From contig JAWQRO010000028.1 of NCBI GenBank assembly GCA_033557835.1, forward strand, positions 1 through 64,000: a stretch of 64,000 bases of DNA, in the 5' to 3' direction. The notes beneath the pieces are model-generated. The model was not told the DNA's origin, searched no databases, and worked only from the letters and a program-made list of their open reading frames with translations. This document shows, one piece after another, positions 51,660 through 63,095 of the stretch (positions are counted from its first letter, which is position 1; each line of letters begins with the position of its first letter). Both the position numbers and the translations under genes were made by a program. The DNA is from Helochares maculicollis. Its lineage: Eukaryota > Arthropoda > Insecta > Coleoptera > Hydrophilidae.

Positions 51660-53220
51660 TGCAATATCAATAATTTAAGATAAACCCCGCACCACCATGC
51701 CAGATCGTTCGCAAAGATTGTCAATTTTAACAGGTTCGCCTCTATTATCTTCCAGTCGGTATCGTATTTTAATGCAAATCCATTAGGAAGCGGTTACCCT
51801 TACAGTTGCAGACGCTCTCGCCTAAGAGGTTAATCAAAGTTCAGGCAAAGAGTATGGAATACGGTAGAGACTAAGAACAAGGCACGGACTTTGAATAAGG
51901 TAGAGACTATGAATAAGGTAGAGGTTATGCATCAGGCAGAGACCATACTTATGGCAGACTCAATGTGGGGCATAAGGGAGAAATCATAGTATATTGATTA
52001 AGCAACGAGATTTTGTATTAGGCAGATACTGCGTTTCAGATTGGGAGTACAGTTCAGACTGAGACCTCCGCTAATAAATACAGTAGCCCGAAGTGACCCC
52101 TTAAGGCTTCATCAGCTTTCATTGACTCCTTTTGTATGTGTGTGTACGTCTTAGAACAACGGTCGATATCTACGAGACCGCACCAATCACAATGGCTATG
52201 GGCGGCGACGCTGTCTTGGATCTTTTACGGCTACCGCCACCTTCTATCATTCCCGCGCCGTCCGTCAATCTACGCGAGATGTCTTCAGTTGAAAGCCTCT
52301 GGCCATAGCCGGAGAATAAAAGCCAGATAATGGATGCGACTACTGTGGCCATCAAGACTCCTCCGAAGAGGGCCATCCTCCCGACGATTCAAGGACGGCG
52401 CGATGTTAATTTCTCAACTGACAGGGGTGGACTTGACCGCTATAAACCTAACGATCAGTCGTAACGCTTTTGTTTTGGCAGATGGCCTACTATAAAAAAC
52501 CACATTAAAATGGTGATGCACCCCAAGGATCCATTACAGGTTGAATCTTTATCTGCCTCCAAATCAGAACTTCCACTTGTACTTTTTTACTACGACCTAA
52601 CAAATAACAGCCCCAGGGCCTCTATAGAGGAGCAGCAGCGAACCAGTAGCGTCAACGGTGATAATTAACGTTCCCAGTAATTTGAACGGGCCCGTCCCTG
52701 CTTCTAACTGAGTTAAAGCTGTGAGAACGAAAAGGCTATAATTCAAACTACAAATATTAATCAATATATCGGATAATTAAATGCGTGTACCAACTTGGCT
52801 CCCCTCGGCAGATCAAGCGACCACGGTCCAAAATACAGATATATTTATTGCGTTGACTGAATTAGGGGAATCGCCTCTCTGAAACCCGGTGGCCAATGCC
52901 GGGCTGTAAATCAGGACTTTTCATTTCCTGTCACTAAACGAACGCGGATGGGCCCCATCATCAATCCGTTCGCTTGGTCCATAGACTTAGGCGTCTTGTC
53001 CAAAAAAACCCAAAGCATTTGCATGAAAAGCACTTGCCGCCCCAGTCAAATTAGTCGAATTTTTACCTGGAAAAGGTTGCGGCAAAGTGATTTCCGAAAA
53101 GCCATTAGAAAAGTAAATCAACGCAAAGTCGGTTTTAGCATTTTAATATTCATATCTTCTAGGAAAAAATCTCGCCTTTCCGCAACCTCACGAAACCTAC
53201 GCTAAAGACAAAGCCCACAG
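51660..53220. promoter_or_regulatory. Long GC-richer intronic region, regulatory candidate
   Basis: This 1.5 kb has higher GC than the surrounding intron, with a POU octamer in reverse orientation (ATTTGCAT, 53017-53024). At 52190-52310 a 38-codon ATG frame in good context (CACAATGG) begins MAMGGDAVLDLLRLPPPS and ends at a TAG. The opposite strand (52170-52376) has a 68-codon frame starting MALFGGVLMATVVAS with one hydrophobic segment. Neither is recognised. Overlapping frames in a GC-rich patch often reflect composition, so I treat it as a probable conserved non-coding region and leave the small ORFs open. Confidence 0.3.
51867..51956. repeat. Minisatellite, 18 bp unit, five copies
   Basis: Five 18-base units run head to tail, the central ones being GAGACTATGAATAAGGTA and GAGGTTATGCATCAGGCA. 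Because the unit is a multiple of three it leaves an open frame with a 6-residue periodicity (ETMNKV, EVMHQA), ending at a TAG near 51990. No start codon or splice context argues for translation. Confidence 0.85.
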
Positions 53221-55908
53221 ATGGATGTCAATTTTGTTTACCTAAGTTGGGTTCCTCTTTGCGGCACTTACTATTACGCTAATTAATACTTCAATTAATT
53301 GCAATGATTGAGCATACATTTTCCGGCACTTCGATTTTCAAGTGTATAGATGCAGAAGCATCTGTGCTGTGGCTATTTAAAATTTTGGCTTAACAATTTT
53401 ATCGATTATCATTGACATTGAACAAGAAATGAAGAGACAAAGACTAAATTGCATATCAATGATTATTTTTGTTTTCTGTTGATTTTTGTTAGTTGGTATG
53501 GAAGTCATGATTTTTGTTATATCAATATTGTGTCTAGTCCCTTGTTTGCACAATGTTTTTCAACTTCAAACACTTGCTTTCTAGAAATCTAGAAATATCA
53601 GTTTTAGTTGTTTGATTTCATTATAAAAGATTTGTTACAGTTTCTTACTACTTTTTGCTTTGCGCAGACAAATTCTGACTTGGTATGTTTAATTTATCCA
53701 GTCAGAAATCGAGAGTGTCTTTACCTCACTGAGGAAAAAGTGTAGAAGCTTTTTTGCAAAACATTTCCACGATAATTGAAAATTAAAAAAAAGTGAATTT
53801 TAAAATAAAATGGATTTCTTGTATAGAATCTAGTCCAACCTTGTTTTACACAATCATTTTCACATAAAACAATTCAACATACAGACACGCCGCTATGGCT
53901 TATTGGTAATTTTTATTTCAAAACTATATGATATATTTTTTAGTTTTGTTTTTGATTCATCATCATTTTTGAGCCAATGACTCGTGTATAGTAAAAATAA
54001 AAAATATGATCATTAAGGTATCATATAAGCCCTACAGGTTTTTTACTTAATCGAAAACATTTTTCGCATATTTTGTTTGCTGAGAATATAACGATAGTTT
54101 CCAGAAAGTGCAGCCAAGTCAAGTGACTATTAATAATGAAAAGCTCACTTGCACAGCTAAAATTTCAGCAAGAAGAAAACGCAAAATTCGAACTTCCTCT
54201 TACAAGACTACTCTAATTTGACAAGAATTGGATCACAGATATATATTCAATAACACTAAAATATTTCCCAAAAAGAATTCCTCCAAAGCCTAGGTCCCTC
54301 TAAAACATGCATCATTCATAGCGTTAGTCTCAACCATTGGTCTATCAAGGGCTACCTGGATTCATCAGAAAGCAAAAGCATGATAATACGTAAATAATTA
54401 CAACAAAATCCCGACGGTAGCTGGGTATTAAGTTTTAATCAAATATAGACCCGGGAGCGATCACGCAAAATTGACAAACAATTAAAATATGACAGAAACT
54501 CGCCGGTAGCGAGGATCCATCGCATGATTTATTCTGAGAAACACAAATCAGTCTGGATTAATGAATTCGTAATTTTCTCAACGGCGAAGGAAAAAACGCT
54601 CCACTAATGTACCTGGGCTGCGCGTTCTAATTGCTTCTCCCAACTTGTTTGCTTACGGAAATGTGCAAGAAATTGATACAAACCAATTCGAGTTAAAAAC
54701 TAATTTTTCAAAACCCACAACGCTTTTCTCGTTACTTCACACGTAAACCCCAAGGAATTCATGTTTCTAGTAATTAATACCTTATTATGTTGTCTTTCTA
54801 ATTAACGAATGGCATACATAAAAATTTGATCTATTATTTCCGCTTGTCAGAAGATGTATATTTGGGTGCTATCTTGATGAGAGTGTAATTTTAATAATAA
54901 TGTAATTTATTGTGAGGATTAACAGGATCGTGTGTTGTACGTTTTTAGACGAAATAGTTTTTCGGAAATGCGTCTGTTATTTATTGTGGAGCATGAATTG
55001 CTTCACACCTTCATATATTTTGAAGAGCACACTATTGCTTTTGGAAAAACTGTTGATCTAATTAAGATTTCTTAGATCGACACTAAGGCTTGGCCACGTT
55101 GCTTACATAACTCTTGAAAAATGATAGCACTCCGTTTAACATTTCTTAAGAAATAACTAAAAATGAAAGCAAAAAAATGATCGCACTCTTTGCCTTAGAG
55201 GGTGTGGTCGCAAATTTTACATAATTTATAAGGTAGCGAGTGAGATTGTCCTAATTTTCAAAAGAGAAAAGACAACTCAAGGTATGTGCAAATACTCTAT
55301 AAATTGTTGTTAGAAATACAAATCGGTAAATAATGTAACGAGAGTTGAATTAAAATTACATCTAAGTTCCTCTAGACGTCTTCTGCAGTATCTCTCTAAA
55401 ACAATGTCGGTTTCGATAAAGAAAATATGAGAAAAATGTAATAAAAAACTGTTCCAAATAAACTTACTTTTACAAGGTTTTAGAGAATTTAATCGGGATT
55501 TTCAGCCTAATTTTGTTCAGCTACTGATGTCATTCGACATTTGTGGCTCTGGTTCTAATTTACTTATCTCTTGTTTTTTATTGGTCGTTTTATTTAAGCA
55601 CAACAATTCTTGGAGGCACTTTTTTCAGCGCGCCATAATTTCTGCCTCTTCTGTTGCTTCCGTTCTATCTTTTCTTTATATTCGTGGGTTCTTCTCTGTT
55701 AGGTGCGGTAGCATGTGCTTTTTTCTGCCCCAAAAGAGCTGTTACTTAGATTCTCCAAATTAACTTTTAATTTTAACAAGTTTGTTTCCACCATATAGCA
55801 TTGCATCTATATGTTCTTGCAAATACAGTTATTTATAATAGTTTTTGATAGAATTCGTATGAACTGGTTGAAACAGCTTCTTTGCTGAAATAAAAATTGA
55901 TTTTGGCC
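53221..55908. other. AT-rich intron stretch
   Basis: Mostly featureless; a GC-richer patch lies at 54.4-54.7 kb (GCGATCACGC, TCTGGATTAATGAATTC). Nothing was recognised beyond that. Confidence 0.45.
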
Positions 55909-55984
55909 ATCTTCAGGTGGAGCTGGGTCTAGCGAATTATGATTTCGGCGTCACACTCTTGAAAAAAATATGTGTACCAAAAAT
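55909..55984 (+). repeat. Dispersed repeat, copy B (partner at 6.03 kb)
   Basis: Aligns with 6027-6102. It is preceded by TTTTGGCCATCTTCAG, which looks like a splice acceptor, and the following frame (VELGLANYDF, then VTLLKK) stays open to a TAG near 56028. It lies just 356 bases before the main exon of the Sp gene, so it could be spliced into a transcript by mistake, but no consensus donor closes it. Confidence 0.65.
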
Positions 55985-56339
55985 TATTTCATTTGAAATG
56001 CTTGTAGTAAAATCTTATAAAGACCTATAGACAATTTTCCTACTTGGTATTACCTGAAAAATGCAAGCGATTTGTTACAGTATGGTCTCGTTGTATTTTG
56101 TATTGTTTATCAGCTATTTTGGTTGTTTTGTCTCAGGTACTGCTGCTATTTCAGGATCTTGTATTTGGCTTCCTCTTTTATGTTGACAAACTAAAAGAAT
56201 TTCAATTTTTCTTTATTGCCTTGCTAACAGGACATTTTCAGTAACAATAAATCATCTTAGCAATATAGAATTTCTATATGTAATGATATTTCAGCAGCGT
56301 ACATTGTGCCTTAGGTTAATTGAAGATATTTTGTTTCAG

Positions 56340-57680
56340 GAACATCCCAGTCTACGGGGAACTCCTTTGGCTATGTTGGCTGCGCAGTGCAATAAATTGT
56401 CGAGCAAATCGCCGCCTCCGTTAGCGGACGCTGCCGTTGGCAAAGGATTCCATCCGTGGAAGAAAAGTCCACAAAGTGCCCCTTCACCGGGATCTACAAG
56501 TATATCAACAGCAAGCAGTTTATCGTCGCAAAGATCATCTTCGAATTCTTCTACGTATTCAAGCAGGCCTGTGATGACTTCGTGTTCGAGCGTACCAACA
56601 ACGGCTTCGTACGGAAGCGATTTGTATTTCCCTGGAGCAACGACGCAGCCAGCTGTTGCTGATAACTCCCACGTGCACCATCACCAGACATCCCTGTTGG
56701 GAAAGGTGGAAGGTGCAGCGACAGCTCATCACGCAGCTTTAGGGTCAGTTTATTCACGGCATCCTTATGAATCCTGGCCGTTCAACACGATGTCCAGTGC
56801 TACTCACCACGGGGGCATCAAAAGTGATTCCGTTACTTCAGCGAATGCTTGGTGGGACGTTCATTCGGCGACAGCTGGAAGCTGGTTAGATATGAGCGGC
56901 GCCGCTGGTATGCACGCCCAAATGGCGGCGGCCAACTATTCTTCAGACTATTCAACTTTAACACATTCCCTAGCCGCTTCTAACCACCTTCTATCATCAG
57001 GGCAACACCTTTTGCAGGACACTTATAAATCTATGCTGCCCGGAGCGCAGACGGTCGGCGCTACTTTCGGACTGCATCCCACAGGATCAGCGCCTTCCCC
57101 GACATCAGGGGCTGGAAGTTTACCTCCTCAAGTCCCGAGCCCTAGATCCCAAAGGCGCTATACAGGCCGTGCTACGTGTGATTGCCCCAATTGCCAAGAA
57201 GCAGAGCGCTTAGGTCCCGCCGGTGTACATTTACGGAAAAAGAACATCCACAGCTGCCACATACCCGGTTGTGGTAAAGTTTACGGAAAAACTTCGCACT
57301 TAAAAGCGCATTTGAGATGGCACACCGGCGAACGACCTTTCGTCTGCAATTGGCTCTTTTGCGGCAAACGCTTCACGAGGTCGGACGAGCTCCAGAGGCA
57401 CCTCAGAACTCACACGGGAGAAAAAAGGTTTGCGTGCCCCATCTGCAATAAGAGATTCATGAGATCCGACCACTTGGCAAAGCACGTAAAGACGCATAAC
57501 GGAAACGGTAAGAAGGGCAGTTCGGAGTCCTGCAGTGACTCCGAGGAAAACAGCCAAAGCGATCTGACGAACAACGTTAATTCGCCGGCGTCCATCAACC
57601 ACACGCCTCCTCCAAGCGCTCCTCTTGGAGGCTTAGATATGGTCACAGGGCTCGACGTGAAGCCCCCTGGGCTAGTCTGA
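56340..57680 (+). CDS. Sp8: Sp8/Sp9-type C2H2 zinc-finger transcription factor, main coding exon
   Basis: This exon encodes 446 residues and the stop of an Sp-family activator that binds GC/GT boxes in the nucleus. Counting from exon 1A (470 residues in all), the order is: the Sp box [12 protein letters not shown] at about 30-41, FHPWKKS at 61-67, a Ser/Thr-rich region, Sp8/9-specific islands HPYESW (165-170), WWDV (195-198) and [13 protein letters not shown], the Buttonhead box [19 protein letters not shown] (301-319), and three C2H2 fingers. The fingers use C330/C335/H348/H352, C360/C365/H378/H382 and C390/C393/H406/H410. The recognition helices KTSHLKA, RSDELQR and RSDHLAK give the standard KHA/RER/RHK set for GC boxes. 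The tail is Ser/Pro-rich. The WWDV and HPYESW islands separate it from Sp1-4, Sp5 and Buttonhead. The open frame runs upstream to an ATG at 56283, but TTTTGTTTCAG|GAA at 56339/56340 and homology from EHPSLRG onward mark the true exon start. Orthologues act in leg growth and head patterning. Confidence 0.96.
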   Translation, partial: EHPSLRGTPLAMLAAQCNKLSSKSPPPLADAAVGKGFHPWKKSPQSAPSPGSTSISTASSLSSQRSSSNSSTYSSRPVMTSCSSVPTTASYGSDLYFPGATTQPAVADNSHVHHHQTSLLGKVEGAATAHHAALGSVYSRHPYESWPFNTMSSATHHGGIKSDSVTSANAWWDVHSATAGSWLDMSGAAGMHAQMAAANYSSDYSTLTHSLAASNHLLSSGQHLLQDTYKSMLPGAQTVGATFGLHPTGSAPSPTSGAGSLPPQVPSPRSQRRYTGRATCDCPNCQEAERLGPAGVHLRKKNIHSCHIPGCGKVYGKTSHLKAHLRWHTGERPFVCNWLFCGKRFTRSDELQRHLRTHTGEKRFACPICNKRFMRSDHLAKHVKTHNGNGKKGSSESCSDSEENSQSDLTNNVNSPASINHTPPPSAPLGGLDMVTGLDVKPPGLV

Positions 57681-58550
57681 AATAGGTGGGGGCCAGCGCT
57701 TCTGTACCCCACGTATCGCTAATAGCGCCTAGGCCCCACCACCCCCTGGACAAACAGTGAATTTTGTTGAGTTTTTCTTTGTTTTATAATATGATAGACT
57801 TGTGTAATATATGCTTGTACATATTTTTATTAAAATCTAAAATATTGTGAAAAAGGACAGAGCTTTAGATTTTTGCTTCGTTTAAGATATTTGAAAAAGA
57901 AAATTTATTGTATATACTATAAATATTTAAATTTACTTATTAATTATATTATGAGCGTATTGAATGTAATTTTTACTACTACAACTTGAAACATAAATAA
58001 TACAGCAAGGGAGAAGCATGTCTTAATATGGAACCGACTCTAACATATCAGTTTATAATCGTATTACCTTAATGATAACACTACAATTATAATAGTATTA
58101 ACAAACTTTAATGTGACGTTAATTTTGTTCTGTTTGTTTTTATTCTCCTTTGATGCACGCTTCCCCCATTGCTAAGATTTTGTCATTTTTTTTGTAAATT
58201 GTACATCTATTTGTAAATTACTTTACGAGCTTTTGTGAACACGTTGACAGTAAATATAATTTTGAAATTGGACATTCGGATTTTATTTACTTGACTTGTT
58301 TCTATCTGTTTCTATTGGTTATTTATTTAAATATTTATCGCGTCAGACTCGATTGTTTATCTGTAAATTATGCAGTGTTGCGCCAGTACGCTTTTTCGGC
58401 GCGTTTAAAAATCAATATTAGTGAATTTATTTGTTGTTAATTGACGTTAATAAACCTTGAGATTTATAGCGCATAAACATAGCCGTGTACGCATGCAGAG
58501 GTTAATTGACCATCTTTATGATAAATAAAGTTTTTGCGTTTGACTACGAC
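57681..58550 (+). other. 3' UTR of the Sp8/9 gene
   Basis: AT-rich sequence follows the TGA at 57678. No further exon is seen. Its end is set by the candidate poly(A) signals at 58449 and 58524. Confidence 0.55.
58449..58529 (+). terminator. Candidate polyadenylation signals
   Basis: AATAAA occurs at 58449-58454 and again at 58524-58529. The second is followed by GTTTTTGCGTTTGAC and a T-run, the kind of G/T-rich downstream element expected at a cleavage site, so it is the better candidate. Earlier weaker variants (AATATA near 58255) could serve a shorter mRNA. Confidence 0.45.
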
Positions 58551-61500
58551 TTTTTATCGTGGCTTTTTTAAAATTCATGGTAAGTTTTTAGACGCTATTA
58601 TCATAATGTCTTAATTAAAATAATGCAATTTTAATAATATGTGCGAATTGCACGCATGGTGAGAATTTTCTGCATTTGCATTTGATGAGTTCGACGTGAT
58701 CGTCTGATAACGACGATTGTAATTAAAAATTTATTTCAAATGTGCTAAGAAATTGTAGTAAGATGAGTTTTATGAGGTGAAAATTGTAAGGCGGTATTTT
58801 GTCGAAGATTCTAATATTACATTTATTATTAATTTTTATGATAGAAATATGAACAAAATATATAGCTTTGAGAAAACGGTTTCTCAGCTCAAAACTCAAG
58901 CCTTGCGAACTGTTGGCAACAAGTCTGGATAGCATAAGGTATTTTTACTGCAGCGACACACTATATTTATATACAAAATGTGCATATATTTGCATAATAT
59001 TAAAATATCAAGACAACTCGCGTGAGTCGTATAAGTATTTGCTAAAATATTTCTTCCTATGTTCTCAAACCTGATACCTTTAACAAGCAATTGTTCAAAT
59101 ACATACAAAAGATGTTATAGCATCGTAAAATATGAACGGATCCTAAATCCAAGCCTCTTTAGTGAAAGCGAAGAACAACAACAAGGTTTGGGATAATTAT
59201 TTCCATGTATCCATTTTTTTAGTGGCTAGATGTTATATATGATATGAGAAGCTACAAGAGGTCATATTGCTCGTATAGTGATTCTTACGAGAAATTGAAT
59301 TGAACGAGTTTCTTTTTTATTGTTAGAATTAAGGTATAAAGATTTACCAATAGTTTAAGCAGATGTAAGTATACAAATTGTACATCTATTCTAGGTATAT
59401 ATAAGTATATATAAGTATTCACAATGGACGTGTTTCCTTTTAGCACATTTGAATCTCTTCAACAATAGCAGGCTATCCATCTTTGAAAATGACAATGAGC
59501 AGGCTTTGAAATAATACCTGTTGGAAGTATTCAATGCCGATAAAAAATGGAATAATACTTTATCATGCTTTTTAACTATACAGGGTATATTTTAATAGTT
59601 TTCGTAACTTTAAAAGAGTGTAAATGTAGGAAACATTGTTTTGTTTGAATTTTTTCTAATATATCTTTATTAGTTAGTAACAAGACATAATGTATATTGA
59701 AAACCACTATTTTATTGGAATCTCCGTGCGTAATAAGTAATGCATAGACACATTTTATTGTCTTTAAATCATATTGTCCACTCTTAAAACACATGAACTA
59801 ATAAAAAATTACACCATAAACTCTCCTTGGACAATAATAAAATTAAAACGGACATTAGGCTAACGTCGAAAAATCGAATAGAACAATACACTTCAAACAG
59901 TGAGACTAGATAAGCAGCGTATTTGAGGTTCATTTCAACAAAGCTTATTGCAATGATCCTTCATATAGAGAACTGTTCTTTTAAGTAATCGGCCTGGCAA
60001 CTATTTTTTACTTCCTAAAGGCTACCACTGAGTAAAGCCTCTAAATTTAAATGAACTTTTATAAGTGTTAGGTTAATAGAAAAAGCAGTTTTTGTAGAAA
60101 ACATGCTTAATTTGATAAACTGTTTTGAAAATATTTTTTAAAAATGTATTTTAATAAATTATATCAAGGTAGTATTTAATTAACAATAATATTTTGCAAT
60201 ATGCTTTAAAATACTCAGATAAACTCTTGAAGTACTTAGCAATATTGCAGATTAACAAAAATAAAGTTCTATTGTTCCCAGTAGAAACTACTATGAAAAA
60301 TAAGGGATGTTGGATGCAAAGTATATTAAGAGCCTCGCTGAATAGTTACTTTAATACAATTTTATAAGAGCTATCTAATAAATAGTACATACTAGTACCT
60401 ACATATTAAGAGCAGTAATCCAAAATAACTATTTTCCAAAATAGTTTAAAGTTAGTAAAAAGTGACATGATTTGCCAACTAGAAAAAATATCCTCCTTAT
60501 ATAAATTATAATTTTATCACGAAATAAGTTATCATAAAAACTGCATTATATTCAAAAATCTATTTCTTTTTATTTTGCATTTAGGTCTGTTCGACGATAA
60601 TAAATTCGTAAAAAGCAACTTTGGTTCAAGTGCATTCTTACATTTCTACTTTCTTTAAATAAATATTTCTACTAGAACATTATATTGCAGGTTAACCAAT
60701 CGGTTTTGTTTCCTAAATCATTCATTGTTCCTGCACTCAATATTTCCGAAAACACACAAACATGCACAAATATCAAAAAATTACTAGCGACTTATTTTAT
60801 GTAGTCGCATTTTTAACTTATTTGAAAAAACAGATCAGCAAAATTTTATCTTTGCTTTTCTTTTGAGTTGAAAACTACAATTGAATATCGATGGGAACAA
60901 AATTAATTAAAATCGTTGATTGTGAGCTTCGTTCCTAATTAAAAGAGCCAACCTATGCTTTTAACATCTAGAAACATTCCGCTATCAAGAGAAACAACTA
61001 AAATCTTTAACGCTCAGAAGTCTACAGTTTACTAATAAAAGAGATAGAATCAGGGTAAAAGAAGAATATTAAGAAAAAGTTGGAGTATGAAAAAGAATTA
61101 AAATGTAAAAGAAAAACAGAATTATTGTACATTACGGTTTTAAAATCGAACATTAAAGTTGCCGTTGATTGTTACCTCAATGTAAATTAGTAGCCGTTCT
61201 ATTGTACTACTATATATCTAGGTGAAATGCATAGTAAATATATTGCATTAATGAAATATTTCCCAGCTGAGATTTGGTTTTTGAAATATTAAAGTCTATA
61301 TTTTATAAATTCTACTTTTGGAATAATATGAAGATGGTAAAAGTACTCAAATCTATGAATACCCTACCAAAAAATGAATCATTTCACTGACCAGGGTTTT
61401 ATTAACTTAAACGTTGTTTTAAAACTGCAACCTTCGAATTATGTCGGTTTAAAAAAGGATTTCAAATCTTAATTTTAGATTGTATAAAATTAGCAAAATT

Positions 61501-61834
61501 TTGTTTTAATAAAAATGATAACTTACTTCAAACTTCAAAGATAATTAATTACAAAACTTGTATAGAAGTAAATTTATAGCTAAATGCTAGTTCGGAAAAA
61601 TGGAAAATGTAAATACCAAAGTGTCTATTTATACTGGTAATATGGCTTGTAACTTTGTTAAGATACAGTACTTTAATTGTGAATCGGCTATTTAATTTAA
61701 GAGCATCTGGCTTAAGAGTACAATTAATATTTTTAAAAATGGTCTATATTCTTGTAATAGTACAAATTGTTCATTTTTACGCACATTATACAAGTCCCGT
61801 GGTTAGAGAGCAAATATATTCTGCAAAAGCGCTA
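58551..61834. other. Downstream intergenic DNA
   Basis: AT-rich. TACAGGGTATATTTTAATAG at 59579 resembles a transposon terminus but has no partner here. No gene or RNA was recognised. Confidence 0.5.
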
Positions 61835-63093
61835 CGAGGTGTGTTCAAAAAGTATCGCAAATTTTGTGTTTTTTTAAAAATTATTTATTTATTCATGAAT
61901 ATCTACTTTGCCCCCTTCAAAACAATCCTCATGAGATATTACACACTTGTGCCAACGTTTTTTCCAATCTTCGAAGCACTTAAAAAAATCATTTTCCTTT
62001 ATCTTGTTCAGCTCCTCCTTCGATGCCATCTATATCTCGTCAATATTAGCGTAGCGTCGTCCTTTTATGGGCCTCTTTAGTTTCGGGAACAAGAAAAAGT
62101 TACAGGAGGCCAGATCTGGGGAATATGGTGGCTGCGGCATTATTAGTGTGTTGTTTTTGGCCAAAAAGTCGCGCACAAGCAGCTATGTGTGAGCAGGGGC
62201 GTTATCGTGGTGCAAAAGCCAATTTTTGTTCTTCCACAAATCCGGGTGTTTCTGGCGGATTGCTTCACGCAAATTGCGCATAACTTGCAGGTAATATTCC
62301 TTATTAACCGTTCTACCTTGTGGCAAGAACTCACGATGCACCACGCCTTTGCAATCGAAGAAAACGGTAAGTAAAACTTTAACAGTCGACTGAACTTAGC
62401 GCGCTTTTTTCGGTCTTGGTTCGTGCGGCAGTCCCCATCGAGATTATTGAGCTTTGGTTTCCACGTAATAACCGTAAACCCACGATTCGTCACCAGTTAT
62501 GGCCCACTGGAGTAAATTTGGGTCGTCGCGGACAAAGGCCAACAGCTCATTAGCAATTTTGGTACGAATTTCACAGCGACCCGTTTCATGCCCAAATCAT
62601 TGATTAAAATCGGATGGCACGAGCCAATCGATATGTCTCAGTCCTCAGCAACTTCTCTAACGGTGATTCGACGATTGACCAATACCATTTTCTTCACTTC
62701 ATCAATTTTTCGTCAGTTGTTGAAGTGATCGTTCACATCTTCTCGGCCTTCTGAGAACATTTTGTACCACCGATAAACGTTGCTTCGATCCAAGGTAGCT
62801 TCTTCGTATGCCACAGTCAACATTCGGAATGCATCCGCGCACTTAATTTCGTTTTTCACATACAATTTGATACAGGTACTTTGATCCATTTTTTGAATAG
62901 GTAAAAATCGAAGACGAGCCAAAACACGTGCAAGCAAAGCAGCTGTCAACAATTAACTGAACATTCAAAATGGCCGAACTTGTCGGTATAAGTGAGAGAC
63001 ACGAGTACCAACATAACGCCACAAAAAAAATCGAAATTCGAATATACGTAACCCGCGAAAATTTAAAATTCGCGATACTTATTTAACACCTCG
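61835..63093 (-). mobile_element. Full-length mariner element
   Basis: The element is 1,259 bp long, normal for mariner. Terminal inverted repeats are at 61835-61865 (CGAGGTGTGTTCAAAAAGTA, then TCGCAAATTTT) and 63065-63093 (reverse complement CGAGGTGTTAAATAAGTATC, then GCGAATTTT). Both are flanked by the TA target duplication (61833-61834 and 63094-63095). The right repeat has lost two bases relative to the left. The transposase lies on the minus strand. Confidence 0.96.
61889..62889 (-). pseudogene. Mariner transposase pseudogene, full length but broken
   Basis: It starts MDQSTCIKLYVKNEIKCADA at 62889 and ends GGKVDIHE with TAA at 61889-61891, so both true ends survive. Between them lie the helix-turn-helix half (FRMLTVAYEEATLDRSNVY), VITGDE-type catalytic Asp (ITGDESWVYGY near 62490), FFDCKGVVH (second Asp, near 62360) and HHDNAPAHT (third Asp, near 62200), followed by PPYSPDLA. 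The frame is interrupted by stops (after EDVNDHFNN near 62720, after VETKAQ, and after NAPAHT) and by a small deletion in the linker region. The gene cannot make active enzyme. It belongs to the mariner group whose ends begin CGAGGTGTGTTCAAAAAGTA. Confidence 0.93.
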
Positions 63094-63095
63094 TA

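Larger units (their letters stand above)
15146..56339 (+). other. Large intron of the Sp8/9 gene (from exon 1A)
   Basis: It starts GTAAGT at 15146 and ends TATTTTGTTTCAG at 56339, a good acceptor with a T-rich tract. A second candidate first exon lies inside it at 28259-28339. It contains GC-richer islands that may be enhancers, tandem-repeat arrays, minisatellites and a truncated mariner, each listed separately. No other gene was recognised within it on either strand. Confidence 0.65.

Noticed and set aside
56283..56339. Upstream extension of the Sp main exon to an ATG at 56283 (19 extra residues)
   Set aside because: TTTTGTTTCAG directly precedes the codon where Sp8/9 homology begins, and the 19 residues do not resemble any Sp N-terminus; they read through intron sequence.
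56456..57712. Other open frames overlapping the Sp exon (56456-56662 +, 56551-56757 -, 57300-57602 -, 57410-57712 -)
   Set aside because: They are shadows of the GC-rich coding exon in other frames.
61655..62080. 141-codon + frame spanning the left mariner end
   Set aside because: It runs antisense through the transposase C-terminus and the terminal repeat.
62143..62493. 116-codon minus-strand frame as a separate protein
   Set aside because: It is an out-of-frame reading of the mariner transposase; the correct frame gives the catalytic HDN block.
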